A DNA stretch of 64,000 nucleotides from Shewanella khirikhana. GTDB lineage: Bacteria; Pseudomonadota; Gammaproteobacteria; Enterobacterales; Shewanellaceae. Numbering within the stretch: position 1 is the stretch's first letter; each line of letters opens with the position of its first letter. Made by a program: the position numbers and the translations under genes. Under the pieces are notes generated by a model, which saw only the letters and a program-made list of their open reading frames with translations, had not been told where the DNA came from and did not search any database. The DNA lies in NCBI RefSeq assembly GCF_003957745.1, contig NZ_CP020373.1, positions 3,085,501 through 3,149,500 of the forward strand, in the 5' to 3' direction. Positions 1 to 8,060 of this stretch are shown here, piece after piece.

Positions 1-1247
1 GCCAGTTGCTCAATCTGCGCTTTATCTTCGGCTGCAACCCCTGCGATGACCAGGTTCTGGTTTGCCGTCATGCGAAGATCGCCTTTATGCACTTTGGCAA
101 TTTCAGCCACACCCGTTTTCAGCGGCTTACCCGGGTAATCGAGCAGACGGCCGTTTTCGATAAAGAGTGTTAAATGGTGCTTACCATCTATGCCTTCCAC
201 CCAACCAAAGCGATCGCCACGGTGGGTAAATTCGTAAGGACGGCTTGGGCCAAAGGCCACGCCAACCCGTTGTTCCACTTCAGATTTGAAAGCGTCTACG
301 CCGATACGATCTATGGTGTATTTGGTTTTGGCATTTTTGCGGTTAACCCGATCGCCGTAGTCACGCTGCACTGTCACCACGTGCTCTGCGACTTTCAGCA
401 CATGCTCAAGACCGATAAAGCCCAAATCTTCTGCCCGGCGCGGATAAGTGGTTTTATCGCCGTGGGTCATCGCGAGGCCGCCACCAACCAACACGTTAAA
501 ACCAACCAGCTGGCCATTTTCGGCGATAGCGACAAAGTTCAAGTCGTTGGCGTGAACATCGACATCGTTATGCGGCGGGATCACCACAGTGGTTTTAAAC
601 TTACGCGGCAGGTAGCTATCACCCAGCACCGGCTCAGTTTCCGTGGTTTCTACTTTTTCTTCGCCCAGCCAAATCTCGGCATAGGCGCGGGTTTTTGGCA
701 GCAAATGTTCAGAGATTTTCGCAGCCCACTCATAAGCTTGCTGGTGCAACTCCGATTCCACAGGGTTTGAGGTACAGAGCACGTTGCGGTTTACGTCACC
801 TGCGGTGGCAATCGAGTCGATGCCGATTTTATTCAGCATCTGGTGCATCGGCTTGATATCCGGTTTAAACACCCCGTGGAACTGGAAGGTCTGGCGGGTG
901 GTTAACCGAATTGAGCCATACATGGTGTGCTCGCGGGCAAATTCATCAATCGCCAGCCATTGCTCAGGCTTGATAATCCCGCCGGGCATACGCGCCCGCA
1001 GCATCACATTGTGCAGCGGCTCCAGCTTTTGCTCCGCGCGCTCAGCACGTAAATCGCGGTCATCCTGCTGATACATGCCGTGAAAACGCACCAACATGAA
1101 GTTATCACCGGTAAAACCACCGGTAATCTCGTCTTTTAAATCTGTGGTGATAGTGCCACGCAGATGGTTGCTTTCAGCCTTCAGACGCTCGTTATCAGAC
1201 AGCTGGCCCTGCACCTGCAGTTCAGGTTTAATTGGATATTGGCTCAT
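1..1247 (-). CDS. cysI: Sulfite reductase (NADPH) hemoprotein beta subunit, 3' end outside the window
   Basis: This subunit carries siroheme and a 4Fe-4S cluster and reduces sulfite to sulfide with six electrons from CysJ. About 415 N-terminal residues are present of the roughly 570 usual for the family. The reading frame starts MSQYPIKPELQ and contains a typical HGMYQQDDRD stretch and RLTTRQTFQFHG, the arginine-rich siroheme/sulfite-binding segment. The cluster cysteines lie in the missing C-terminal part. The ATG at 1245-1247 shares one base with the cysJ stop codon (TAATG), so translation is probably coupled to cysJ. The identification is secure; only the C-terminus cannot be judged. Confidence 0.97.
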   Translation of the reverse strand, partial: MSQYPIKPELQVQGQLSDNERLKAESNHLRGTITTDLKDEITGGFTGDNFMLVRFHGMYQQDDRDLRAERAEQKLEPLHNVMLRARMPGGIIKPEQWLAIDEFAREHTMYGSIRLTTRQTFQFHGVFKPDIKPMHQMLNKIGIDSIATAGDVNRNVLCTSNPVESELHQQAYEWAAKISEHLLPKTRAYAEIWLGEEKVETTETEPVLGDSYLPRKFKTTVVIPPHNDVDVHANDLNFVAIAENGQLVGFNVLVGGGLAMTHGDKTTYPRRAEDLGFIGLEHVLKVAEHVVTVQRDYGDRVNRKNAKTKYTIDRIGVDAFKSEVEQRVGVAFGPSRPYEFTHRGDRFGWVEGIDGKHHLTLFIENGRLLDYPGKPLKTGVAEIAKVHKGDLRMTANQNLVIAGVAAEDKAQIEQL

Positions 1248-3055
1248 TAATAAACATCCTTCTGATAACGCTTGCTCTCGCGTAACTCTTCAAAATACTC
1301 GTCGGCTGCTTCTTCAGACAAGCCACCGTGGGTTTGGGCAATCTGTAATAACGCCTGATGTACATCTTTTGCCATCCGGTTGCCGTCACCACAAATATAT
1401 AAGTGCGCACCTTGTTGCAGCCAAGACCAGACTTCGGCGCCTTTGGCAGCCAGTTTGTCCTGCACATACACTTTTTGTGCTTGATCGCGGCTAAATGCCA
1501 CATCCAGGTGGGTTAACACCCCACGCTTCAAGTAGTCCTGAAGCTCCACCTGATATAAGAAATCACGGGTGAAATGCGGATTGCCAAAGAACAGCCAGTT
1601 TTGGCCGGTCGCACCTGCGTTATCACGCTCTTGCAGGAACGCCCTAAACGGCGCAATACCTGTGCCGGGGCCAATCATCAACACTGGCGTATCGGGGCTT
1701 GGCAGGCGGAAGTTGTCATTGTGTTCAACAAAGACTTTTACCGGCTCTCCTTCAGCCAAGCGCTCGGCCAAGAAGCCTGACGCACCACCTAAATGGGTGT
1801 TGCCAAAAGCATCGTAACGCACCACGCCAACGGTTAAATGCACTTCTTCGCCCACTTCGGCCTGGCTTGAGGCGATGGAATACAAACGTGGCTGCACTTT
1901 GCGCAGGCTGTCTACCAGCTGCTGTGCGCTGATGTTGGCAGGGTTTTGCACAATCACATCGGCACTTTGTTTATCGGCCAGATAAGCGCGCAGCGCGTCT
2001 TTGTCTGCGCCAAGCGCCTGCAATTCGGCATTGTTGCTCGCCTCTGCGTACTTGGTCACCAGCGACGGATAAGCCTGGGTAAGCTCCAGCTCGTCGGTTA
2101 ACGCCGCTTGCAGGGTTAACGTCTGGCCAGACAGTTCAACTTGCTCGCTGCCGGTTAAACCTGTGGCGGCCAGCACGCTGGCGACAAGCTCCGGCGCATT
2201 GCGGAAATACACCCCTAAAGCATCACCCGGCTGATAGCTCAGGCCAGTGCCTTCCAGCGAGATCTCAATATGACGCACATCTTTAGTGGAATTACGCGCT
2301 GTGATCTTTTGATTAACACTTAACTCAGCTGTCGCTGGGTTTTGCTTATCATACTGGCTGTGGCTGCCCGCGGTGCCAGTCGCACCTGGCCATGCAATCA
2401 CTCGCTCGCTAGCGGCGCCTGATGCTTTAAGCAGCGGTGCAAACACATCCAAGGCTGCTTCCTGCCAGTTTTTCGCACCCTCGGCATAATCGACGTCGAG
2501 CAGGGCCGGCTCATGCAAGCGTTTTGCACCCAATGCAGCCAGTTGGCTGTCAAAGTCAGTGGCGGTTTTGCAGAAGAACTCATAGCTGGTATCGCCAAGG
2601 CCCAACACGGCAAATTGCAGCTCAGGTAACTTCGGCGCTTTTTTACCAAACAGGAACTTATAGAAACTAACAGCGCTCTCTGGTGGCTCACCCTCGCCAT
2701 AGGTCGAGGCAACAATGATGAGGAATTTTTCTTTTGCCAACGCATTGGTTTTATACGAGGCAATATCCTGTAACTGCACAGCTAAGCCACGGCTTTCTGC
2801 CGCAGCTTTGATTTTACTGGCCACGCCTTTGGCATTGCCGGTCTGCGATGCGTAAAGCACCGTTAACGTAGCAGCTTCCTGGGCAGCTGGCGCTGCAGCA
2901 AACGCCCCCCCAGCGGCAGATTGCGCGCTTGCCGCCAGATAACCACTGACCCAGGCCAGTTGCACGGCATTGAGTTCAAAGCTCAGACTCTTGAGCTTGT
3001 CGACCTGCTCGGCACTGAGCGGGGACGCGAGGGATGATAATTCTTTTAACAGCAT
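1247..3055 (-). CDS. cysJ: Sulfite reductase (NADPH) flavoprotein alpha subunit
   Basis: CysJ passes electrons from NADPH through FAD and FMN to the CysI hemoprotein. The 602 residues match the family length (599 in E. coli). An N-terminal flavodoxin-like FMN domain has LYASQTGNAKG near residue 69, STYGEGEPP near 117 and LGLGDTSYEFF near 150. A FAD domain has RLYSIASS near 390, and an NADP domain has GPGTGIAPFRAFLQER near 455 and CGDGNRMAKDV near 555. The C-terminus ends KRYQKDVY, as in classical CysJ. It is the first gene of cysJI in this window and diverges from pntA. Confidence 0.98.
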   Translation of the reverse strand: MLLKELSSLASPLSAEQVDKLKSLSFELNAVQLAWVSGYLAASAQSAAGGAFAAAPAAQEAATLTVLYASQTGNAKGVASKIKAAAESRGLAVQLQDIASYKTNALAKEKFLIIVASTYGEGEPPESAVSFYKFLFGKKAPKLPELQFAVLGLGDTSYEFFCKTATDFDSQLAALGAKRLHEPALLDVDYAEGAKNWQEAALDVFAPLLKASGAASERVIAWPGATGTAGSHSQYDKQNPATAELSVNQKITARNSTKDVRHIEISLEGTGLSYQPGDALGVYFRNAPELVASVLAATGLTGSEQVELSGQTLTLQAALTDELELTQAYPSLVTKYAEASNNAELQALGADKDALRAYLADKQSADVIVQNPANISAQQLVDSLRKVQPRLYSIASSQAEVGEEVHLTVGVVRYDAFGNTHLGGASGFLAERLAEGEPVKVFVEHNDNFRLPSPDTPVLMIGPGTGIAPFRAFLQERDNAGATGQNWLFFGNPHFTRDFLYQVELQDYLKRGVLTHLDVAFSRDQAQKVYVQDKLAAKGAEVWSWLQQGAHLYICGDGNRMAKDVHQALLQIAQTHGGLSEEAADEYFEELRESKRYQKDVY

Positions 3056-3404
3056 GAGGACGACCCAGTGACATTTTGATGGATGCTAGCTTAGAGAAGT
3101 TTTTCCAAAGCAAAAAAGAATAAATATTAATTTTTAATTCACTTTAGGAATATGCAGAGTCGATTTTTTAAGCTACAAAAGTGTGGCTTGGCGCAAAATT
3201 TTTGCTCCGACCAGTGGCTTAAGTCGCCACATGAAGAATATGCGCTTGTGTCAGCAGGAAGACTTGCCACAATGAGCTCACGCCGTGGAAAGCTCTGTCC
3301 CCTACAGACAGTCGCTTGAACCGAACGGTTCAATCAGTCTTGCCCTGTTTCGCCCGACACAGGACACGGTGTGTTCATGTTTTTTCAACCATCAGGGAAT
3401 CGTC
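3056..3404. promoter_or_regulatory. Divergent cysJ / pntA intergenic region
   Basis: No convincing gene lies in these 349 bases. The cysJ-proximal part (about 3100-3150) is strongly AT-rich, as expected for a CysB-activated promoter, but no binding site can be proven by eye. On the pntA side there is a perfect inverted repeat at 3316-3333 with arms TTGAACC / GGTTCAA around GAAC. The pntA frame is open upstream of its start to 3285 but has no ribosome-binding site there, so this is leader rather than coding sequence. Confidence 0.5.
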
Positions 3405-4931
3405 ATGCAAATTGGAATTCCGAGAGAGAGTCTCGCCGGTGAAACCCGGGTCGCTGCGACCCCGGCCACGGTAGAGCAACTTAAAAAGCTCGGCTTTGAA
3501 GTGGCTATCGAATCTGGTGCCGGCACCCTTGCCAGCTTCAGTGATGCAGCCTTCGAGGCGGCGGGTGCCAGCGTAGTGCCCTCCGTATGGCAGGCCGACC
3601 TTATCTTTAAGGTCAATGCCCCAACCGAAGATGAAATAAAAGAAATCAAAGACGGCGCAACCTTGGTGAGTTTTATCTGGCCCGCTCAGAACCCTGAGCT
3701 GGTTGAGAAATTATCAAAGCGCAACATTAACGTGATGGCGATGGACATGGTGCCGCGCATTTCCCGCGCCCAGTCGCTGGATGCCCTGTCATCCATGGCC
3801 AACATCGGCGGCTACCGCGCCGTGGTCGAAGCCGCTCACGAGTTTGGCCGCTTCTTCACTGGCCAAATCACCGCTGCCGGTAAGGTGCCGCCCGCCAAAG
3901 TACTGGTGATTGGTGCCGGTGTGGCCGGTCTTGCCGCCATAGGTACCGCAGGCTCCCTCGGCGCCGTGGTTCGCGCGTTTGATACCCGCCTTGAAGTGGC
4001 GGAGCAAATCGAGTCCATGGGTGGCCAGTTCCTCAAGCTCGACTTCGGCGGCGAAGACGGCGCTTCATCCGACGGCTACGCCAAGGTAATGAGCGAAGAG
4101 TTTATCAAGGCCGAAATGGCACTCTTTGCCGAGCAAGCCAAAGAAGTCGACATTATCGTTACCACCGCCCTTATCCCCGGCAAGCCAGCACCGCGTCTTA
4201 TCACCAAGGAAATGGTGGATTCGATGAAGAGCGGCTCTGTGATTGTGGACATGGCGGCCGCCACCGGCGGTAACTGTGAATACACGGTCCCGGGCGAGCT
4301 GTTTGTAACTGCAAACGGCGTGAAGGTGATTGGTTACACCGACCTGCCAGGCCGCCTGCCTGTCCAGTCGTCGCAGCTTTACGGCACCAACCTGGTGAAC
4401 CTGATGAAGCTGATGTGCAAAGAGAAAGACGGCAATGCCGTTATCGACTTTGACGATGTGGTGATGCGCAACATGACTGTGGTCAAAGCCGGTGAAGTGA
4501 CCTTCCCGCCACCACAGATTTCCGTGTCTGCCGCTCCGGCCAAAGCCGCCCCCAAGGTAGAGCTGAAAAAAGCCGAGCCCAAGGAGCCTTCCAAGCTCAA
4601 GTACATTCTGGGCGCTTTGGGTCTGATTGGCTTTGGCGCCGTGGCAAGCGTGGCACCGCCTGAGTTCTTGTCCCACTTCACCGTGTTTTTGCTCTCCTGC
4701 GTGGTGGGCTACTACGTGGTGTGGAACGTAACTCACGCGCTGCACACGCCGCTGATGTCGGTCACCAATGCCATCTCGGGCATTATCGTGGTGGGCGCAC
4801 TGCTGCAGATTGGCGGCGGCTCGACGCTGGTTACCGCGCTGGCCTTTGTTGCCGTGCTTATTGCCAGTATCAACATCTTCGGTGGCTTTACTGTCACTCA
4901 TCGCATGCTGAAGATGTTCCGTAAGGATTAA
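3405..4931 (+). CDS. pntA: NAD(P) transhydrogenase alpha subunit
   Basis: PntA with PntB forms the proton-translocating transhydrogenase of the inner membrane, exchanging reducing equivalents between NADH and NADP+. From ATG 3405 the protein is 508 residues, against about 510 in E. coli, and starts MQIGIPRESL like its relatives. An upstream in-frame start at 3285 would add 40 unrelated residues and was rejected. Domain I has the dinucleotide fold GAGVAGLAAIGTAGSLGA near residue 170 and TTALIPGKPAP near 260. A charged Ala/Lys/Pro linker near 380-405 leads into four predicted membrane helices. pntB follows after 12 bases. Confidence 0.97.
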   Translation: MQIGIPRESLAGETRVAATPATVEQLKKLGFEVAIESGAGTLASFSDAAFEAAGASVVPSVWQADLIFKVNAPTEDEIKEIKDGATLVSFIWPAQNPELVEKLSKRNINVMAMDMVPRISRAQSLDALSSMANIGGYRAVVEAAHEFGRFFTGQITAAGKVPPAKVLVIGAGVAGLAAIGTAGSLGAVVRAFDTRLEVAEQIESMGGQFLKLDFGGEDGASSDGYAKVMSEEFIKAEMALFAEQAKEVDIIVTTALIPGKPAPRLITKEMVDSMKSGSVIVDMAAATGGNCEYTVPGELFVTANGVKVIGYTDLPGRLPVQSSQLYGTNLVNLMKLMCKEKDGNAVIDFDDVVMRNMTVVKAGEVTFPPPQISVSAAPAKAAPKVELKKAEPKEPSKLKYILGALGLIGFGAVASVAPPEFLSHFTVFLLSCVVGYYVVWNVTHALHTPLMSVTNAISGIIVVGALLQIGGGSTLVTALAFVAVLIASINIFGGFTVTHRMLKMFRKD

Positions 4932-4943
4932 GGGGGAATCACT

Positions 4944-6428
4944 GTGTCTCAAGGACTGGTAACAGCAGCCTACATAGTAGCAGCGCTGTGTTTTATTTTG
5001 AGTCTCGCGGGTCTGTCCCGTCAGGAGACCGCCAAGCAGGGTAACCTCTTTGGTATCACGGGCATGGCCATTGCGCTTATTGCCACTATCCTCAACCCGG
5101 AAACCAGTGGCGTGCACTGGATCATTCTCGCCATGGTTATCGGCGGCGCCATTGGCGTGCGTCTGGCCCTCAAGGTGGAAATGACCGAGATGCCGGAACT
5201 GGTGGCCATTCTCCACAGCTTTGTGGGTATGGCGGCCGTACTGGTTGGCTTTAACAGCTTTATAGATCTGCATCCTCAGGCCGTCACCGAAGTGGTGATT
5301 AGCGTCGGTGGCGACATCGACCAGAGCCTGGAAGCCGCCAAAGCCGCATTGCAGGAAGCCAGCAAAGCCGCCGAAGGTCATCACCTCACCGGCGCCATGC
5401 TCAGCATCCACCTGGTAGAAGTCTTCCTCGGCGTCTTTATCGGTGCCGTGACCTTTACCGGCTCCGTGGTCGCCTTTGGTAAGCTGCGCGGGCTGATTTC
5501 CTCCAAGCCGCTGATGCTGCCACATCGCCACAAGCTGAACCTGCTGGCGGTACTGGTATCCTTCGGCCTGATGGTCCTCTTTGTGAAAGCCGATGGCGCC
5601 ATGTTGCCGCTGGTTATCATGACCCTGATTGCATTCGCCTTTGGCTGGCATCTGGTGGCCAGTATCGGCGGCGCCGACATGCCTGTGGTAGTGTCGATGC
5701 TGAACTCCTACTCAGGCTGGGCGGCGGCTGCAGCGGGCTTTATGCTCTCCAACGACCTGCTGATCGTCACAGGTGCCCTGGTGGGCTCCTCGGGTGCCAT
5801 CCTGTCTTACATCATGTGTAAGGCGATGAACCGCTCCTTTATCTCGGTGATTGCCGGTGGCTTTGGTACCGATGGCGCCGTGTCCAGCGGTGATGAAGAC
5901 CTGGGTGAATACCGCGAAACCAACGCCGAAGATGTGGCCGACATGCTGAAAAACGCAAGCTCAGTCATCATCACCCCCGGCTACGGTATGGCGGTGGCGC
6001 AGGCTCAGTATCCAGTGGCCGAAATCACCCAGAAGCTGCGTGACCGTGGTATTGAAGTACGCTTCGGTATCCACCCGGTTGCCGGTCGTCTGCCAGGCCA
6101 TATGAACGTCCTTTTGGCCGAGGCCAAGGTGCCTTACGACATAGTGCTGGAAATGGATGAAATCAACGAAGACTTCCCAGAGACCGATGTAGTGCTGGTG
6201 ATTGGTGCCAACGACACCGTAAACCCGGCGGCCTCGGAAGACCCTGCCAGCCCCATCGCCGGTATGCCGGTACTGGAAGTGTGGAAAGCCCAAACCGTTA
6301 TCGGTTTTAAGCGCTCCATGAACACAGGCTACGCCGGGGTACAGAACCCGCTGTTCTTCCGCGACAACACCCAGATGCTGTTTGGCGATGCCAAGGACAG
6401 TGTTGAGGCGATTCTGAAGGCGCTGTAA
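4944..6428 (+). CDS. pntB: NAD(P) transhydrogenase beta subunit
   Basis: PntB supplies the remaining membrane helices (about residues 1-265) and the NADP(H)-binding domain III. Visible signatures are TPGYGMAVAQAQYPV near residue 345, GANDTVNPAA near 415 and KRSMNTGYAGVQNPLFF near 455. The start is GTG at 4944, preceded by AGGGGGAA, 12 bases after pntA. The length of 494 residues is slightly over the E. coli protein (462), mainly because of a longer membrane-domain loop near residues 125-150. NADPH made here could feed the neighbouring CysJ reductase, which is an inference from context only. Confidence 0.97.
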   Translation: MSQGLVTAAYIVAALCFILSLAGLSRQETAKQGNLFGITGMAIALIATILNPETSGVHWIILAMVIGGAIGVRLALKVEMTEMPELVAILHSFVGMAAVLVGFNSFIDLHPQAVTEVVISVGGDIDQSLEAAKAALQEASKAAEGHHLTGAMLSIHLVEVFLGVFIGAVTFTGSVVAFGKLRGLISSKPLMLPHRHKLNLLAVLVSFGLMVLFVKADGAMLPLVIMTLIAFAFGWHLVASIGGADMPVVVSMLNSYSGWAAAAAGFMLSNDLLIVTGALVGSSGAILSYIMCKAMNRSFISVIAGGFGTDGAVSSGDEDLGEYRETNAEDVADMLKNASSVIITPGYGMAVAQAQYPVAEITQKLRDRGIEVRFGIHPVAGRLPGHMNVLLAEAKVPYDIVLEMDEINEDFPETDVVLVIGANDTVNPAASEDPASPIAGMPVLEVWKAQTVIGFKRSMNTGYAGVQNPLFFRDNTQMLFGDAKDSVEAILKAL

Positions 6429-6467
6429 ACCTTCGATGCTCACTATCAGCATCATTGATAACCTCTG

Positions 6468-6495
6468 AAAAGGGCGCCATAGGGAGCCCTTTTTT
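6468..6495 (+). terminator. Rho-independent terminator of pntAB
   Basis: A hairpin with arms AAAAGGGC and GCCCTTTT lies 40 bases after the pntB stop and is followed by further T residues. Confidence 0.85.
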
Positions 6496-7089
6496 ATCCC
6501 CGCTCGGCAGTGGTTCCAATTGCCATTGGGGTGATTTGTCGTTTTATGTTGTGTCGCTTTGCAAGCGGCTTAAGGTCGTGGGTCTTCAACCCATACCCGA
6601 CCAAGAGGGGATCTACAGCAATCCCCTCTTGGATCTCCCCTGCCGCCCGCGACGAAGCGGACATCCCCTTGGGCATTGACGTTCTTTTGCTACCGCGTCA
6701 GACGCTCATCCCTGATTCGACTGACGCTGCCTCGGCATCCATGCCTCGGCCACGCAACGACCACCAATGCCCTGCGGCCGCTTCGAGCGGGATAGGTGTA
6801 TTCCTCAGTAAAGGTGTTTTGGGTTTCGTGACTCTTCCTCACGAAAAAATGGTGCTCGAAACAAAACGGGCGCAAATCATGCGCATGCGCGCTTTCCAGC
6901 TTGGATGAATTTTGCTAAGTTAAAATTCAAATTTAAAAACAGTGTGTTGCGATAGATTTCACCAAGTGGTCGGAAGGTATTAGCGACCGCGTGAGTGGCA
7001 ACAATGTAAACAGTTTTGCATGTTTAGCGAGAGCCGAAGCGTTCTGCGCGTCACGCGGGGAGATTATGCGCATGCGCACTATACAAATG
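6496..7089. other. Gene-free segment between pntB and the integron cassette
   Basis: About 590 bases without a credible gene. Short open frames exist but have no ribosome-binding site and run through a dispersed repeat (6541-6845). The 12-base self-complementary word ATGCGCATGCGC occurs twice, at 6879-6890 and 7066-7077. The last 70 bases, ending ACTATACAAATG at 7089, form the left flank of the cassette. No integrase gene or recognisable remnant is present. Confidence 0.6.
6541..6845 (+). repeat. Dispersed repeat, copy 1, with a perfect 12-bp palindrome
   Basis: The core at 6601-6632 is a perfect hairpin, with arms CCAAGAGGGGAT and ATCCCCTCTTGG around an 8-base loop. About 54 bases around it reappear at 52361-52414 in inverse orientation with a single visible mismatch. 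The flanks (AAGGTCGTGGG before, GACGAAGC after) are related but diverged. The 3' part (6750-6845, with GCCGCTTCGAGCGGGAT and TGTTTTGGGT) also matches 47695-47785. The family is probably a REP-like or defunct mobile sequence; its identity is unknown. Confidence 0.75.
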
Positions 7090-8054
7090 TTAGCAGTTTA
7101 AGGAAAGGTATGAGTAAACGGAAAAATGAGAGAAGTTTGATTCCTTTAGTTTCAGTTATTGGGCTTGTAAGTGCTCCACTAATTTTCATACTTGGAATGG
7201 TGGCAGGTAGCCAAATTCAATTATCCTCAATTCTAACTGCTGACTCATTGTCCTCATGGGTATCTGCTTTAGCTACTGTTGCTATAGCTGTTTTAACATT
7301 TATCTTAGCTAAAGAAACTTGGTACTTAAGGGAAGCCCAAATAGAGCAAGTTAATTCCCTTAGAAAAGAAAATATTAGGCCTAGTGTTTCAGTAACTCTT
7401 AAAAATAGTGATATATCATTTAATTTGATGATGATTAATGTGAGTAACCTAGGAAAAGGCATTGCTCGAAATGTAAATTTCAAATTTATTGATAAAAGCG
7501 GGGCTGAAATTCTCGAAGGTGAAAATGTAATCGTGGATCACTTTTTGAAGCTTCATATCTTTTCTAACGGCATGCACTCCTTGGGAATTAATCAACAAAT
7601 TGATAGTTTCTTGTTCAGTTTTTTTGAGCTAAAAGGAAAACTTGAAGGTGATGACATTTTTACCCCGTTTTTCAAAATAGTTGTTTCTTATACCGATGTT
7701 GAAGGTAGTGACTATTCCAATGAGTTAACTATTGATTTTGCAGAACTAAAAGGAATTACAGAAATTGGAGGCGGCGATCCTCTGCATAAAATGGCAGGAG
7801 ATTTAAAGAAGCTCAGAGAACAATTCGAAAGAATGACTAACTCTTCATCTAAAAGATTACACGTTAATACTTACACTTCAAAAGACCGTGAGGCTCAGCG
7901 AAAAGCAGATGAAGAAAGGATTGCAGAATTTAAAAAGCAACAGGAAAAGGTGTGAAAACTGCTAACAAGTTGCTCAAGCAGGACTCGTAACAGTTGGCTC
8001 GGTTCCGCTTCGCTACACATTTTAGCCAACTATTACTCGCCTCTTAGCAAGGCG
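7090..8054 (+). mobile_element. Integron gene cassette (single, no integrase nearby)
   Basis: The left boundary is G/TTAGCAG (7089/7090). The right boundary is GGCG/TTAACC (8054/8055). In a genuine cassette the first bases (TTAGCAG) must be complementary to the start of its own attC; here the attC begins CTGCTAAC (7959-7966), an exact complement of GTTAGCAG. The cassette holds one promoterless AT-rich gene, with its ribosome-binding site 10 bases inside the left end and its stop 4 bases before attC. This compact layout is diagnostic. It is not in an array. Confidence 0.88.
7110..7955 (+). CDS. Cassette-encoded protein with two N-terminal membrane helices, function unknown
   Basis: I do not recognise a characterised family. 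The ATG at 7110 is preceded by AAGGAAAGG at 7100-7108 and gives 281 residues; an in-frame extension to 7020 would start outside the cassette and is not coding. Two hydrophobic segments (about residues 10-31 and 41-66) are followed by a charged stretch. Then comes a probable beta-sandwich domain (about 90-220) containing NVSNLGKGIARNVNFKF, a pattern common in small two-helix anchored proteins. A highly charged helical tail with EAQRKADEERIAEFKKQQEK ends the protein. The base composition is far more AT-rich than the neighbours, supporting transfer. Confidence 0.85.
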   Translation: MSKRKNERSLIPLVSVIGLVSAPLIFILGMVAGSQIQLSSILTADSLSSWVSALATVAIAVLTFILAKETWYLREAQIEQVNSLRKENIRPSVSVTLKNSDISFNLMMINVSNLGKGIARNVNFKFIDKSGAEILEGENVIVDHFLKLHIFSNGMHSLGINQQIDSFLFSFFELKGKLEGDDIFTPFFKIVVSYTDVEGSDYSNELTIDFAELKGITEIGGGDPLHKMAGDLKKLREQFERMTNSSSKRLHVNTYTSKDREAQRKADEERIAEFKKQQEKV

Positions 8055-8060
8055 TTAACC
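7959..8060 (+). repeat. attC recombination site of the cassette
   Basis: The outer arms pair as TAAC (7963-7966) with GTTA (8054-8057) and TTGCT-c-AAG (7970-7978) with CTTAGCAA (8043-8050). This leaves one unpaired C at 7975, the extrahelical base typical of the L'' box. An inner stem AGTTGGCT / AGCCAACT encloses a variable loop. The size of about 100 bases fits chromosomal integrons of Vibrio and Shewanella. The cleavage point is G8054/T8055. Confidence 0.88.

Noticed and set aside
4065..5651. 528-codon open frame on the minus strand across pntA/pntB
   Set aside because: It lies opposite two certain genes, has a His/Gln-rich composition typical of antisense frames of GC-rich genes, and lacks a ribosome-binding site.
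6510..6908. 132-codon open frame over the repeat after pntB
   Set aside because: It starts without a ribosome-binding site and consists of repeat sequence with a palindrome. Similar frames arise wherever this repeat lies.
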